Assembly (NCBI GenBank): GCA_036491415.1
Contig: DASXCC010000181.1
Location: 1 to 6,006 of the forward strand
Source of the DNA: JAICKN01 sp036491415
GTDB taxonomy: Bacteria > Acidobacteriota > Terriglobia > Terriglobales > Acidobacteriaceae
Direction: 5' to 3'
DNA: 6,006 nucleotides
Within the stretch, counting starts at the first letter, position 1. Every line of letters starts with the position of its first letter. A program made the position numbers and the translations under genes. A model generated the notes under the pieces. It was not told the origin of the DNA, ran no database searches, and was given only the letters and a program-made list of their open reading frames with translations. Positions 5,845 to 6,006 of the stretch are shown in pieces.

Positions 5845-6006
5845 ACGGAAATTTTATGCAAACCGGCGATGAAAGCGTCACGGATTGTCCGCTGGGATTC
5901 AGTCGACCGGTCTGCGGATCTACACGAAAGATGACAATGTTATCGGAATCCTGGTTCGCGACAAGCAGCCATTTCCCGGAAGGATCGAAGGTAAAATGAC
6001 GCGGCG
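5843..6006 (-). CDS. Lactonase-family beta-propeller protein (6-phosphogluconolactonase-like), C-terminal end only
   Basis: Only the last 53 residues are in the window; the rest lies beyond the right edge. The visible part reads PRHFTFDPSGKWLLVANQDS, then DNIVIFRVDPQTGRL and a tail ending in SPVCIKFP. This is the characteristic final-blade pattern of the seven-bladed lactonase family (PF10282, which includes Pgl/YbhE), whose members hydrolyse sugar lactones or act as carboxy-muconate cyclases. The N-terminus is not visible, so I cannot tell whether it is exported. Its stop is 9 nt from the cyclotransferase GTG, so the two are almost certainly cotranscribed. Because the operon also encodes a PQQ sugar dehydrogenase, a role in opening the lactone it produces is a reasonable inference. 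Confidence 0.8.
   Translation of the reverse strand, partial: PRHFTFDPSGKWLLVANQDSDNIVIFRVDPQTGRLNPSGQSVTLSSPVCIKFP

Overview
The window looks like chromosomal DNA of a soil-type Acidobacteriota (Terriglobia/Koribacter-like). This is inferred from gene content: a PilZ protein with an N-terminal zinc-ribbon-like Cys/His cluster, a BON plus glycine-zipper lipoprotein, and a periplasmic PQQ dehydrogenase with a built-in cytochrome c are all forms I associate with that phylum. No marker gene is present to prove it. I saw no tRNA, rRNA, CRISPR array, insertion sequence or phage gene.

Layout. At the left edge (1-723, minus) is a nearly complete Mla-type ABC transporter ATPase that runs off the window. 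It is divergent from a PilZ-domain gene (887-1423, plus), across a 163-base intergenic region. A possible weak terminator follows, and then a lipoprotein gene (1556-2680, plus) with a BON domain, a Pro/Gln linker and a glycine zipper. A perfect 11-bp hairpin with T-tracts on both strands (2693-2725) separates it from a convergent minus-strand gene set. A short repeat-rich spacer (2739-2811) also lies between them.

The right half is a minus-strand operon read from right to left: the C-terminal end of a lactonase-family beta-propeller protein (5843-6006), a glutaminyl-peptide cyclotransferase (5037-5833), and a PQQ-dependent sugar/polyol-type dehydrogenase with an inserted c-type heme domain (2813-4948). 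The lactonase stop codon overlaps the cyclotransferase ribosome binding site. The cyclotransferase reading frame is broken by what looks like a single-base loss near 5694-5698.

Functionally, the dehydrogenase would oxidise a sugar outside the cytoplasm to a lactone and pass electrons through its own heme, and the lactonase would open the lactone. The cyclotransferase would convert N-terminal glutamine of exported proteins to pyroglutamate. One predicted signal-peptide cleavage of the dehydrogenase would leave an N-terminal Gln, so it may be a substrate of its operon partner. The pathway link is inference. The domains and the frame break are visible in the sequence. I found no clearly undescribed system; the operon and the broken frame are the points most worth a second look.
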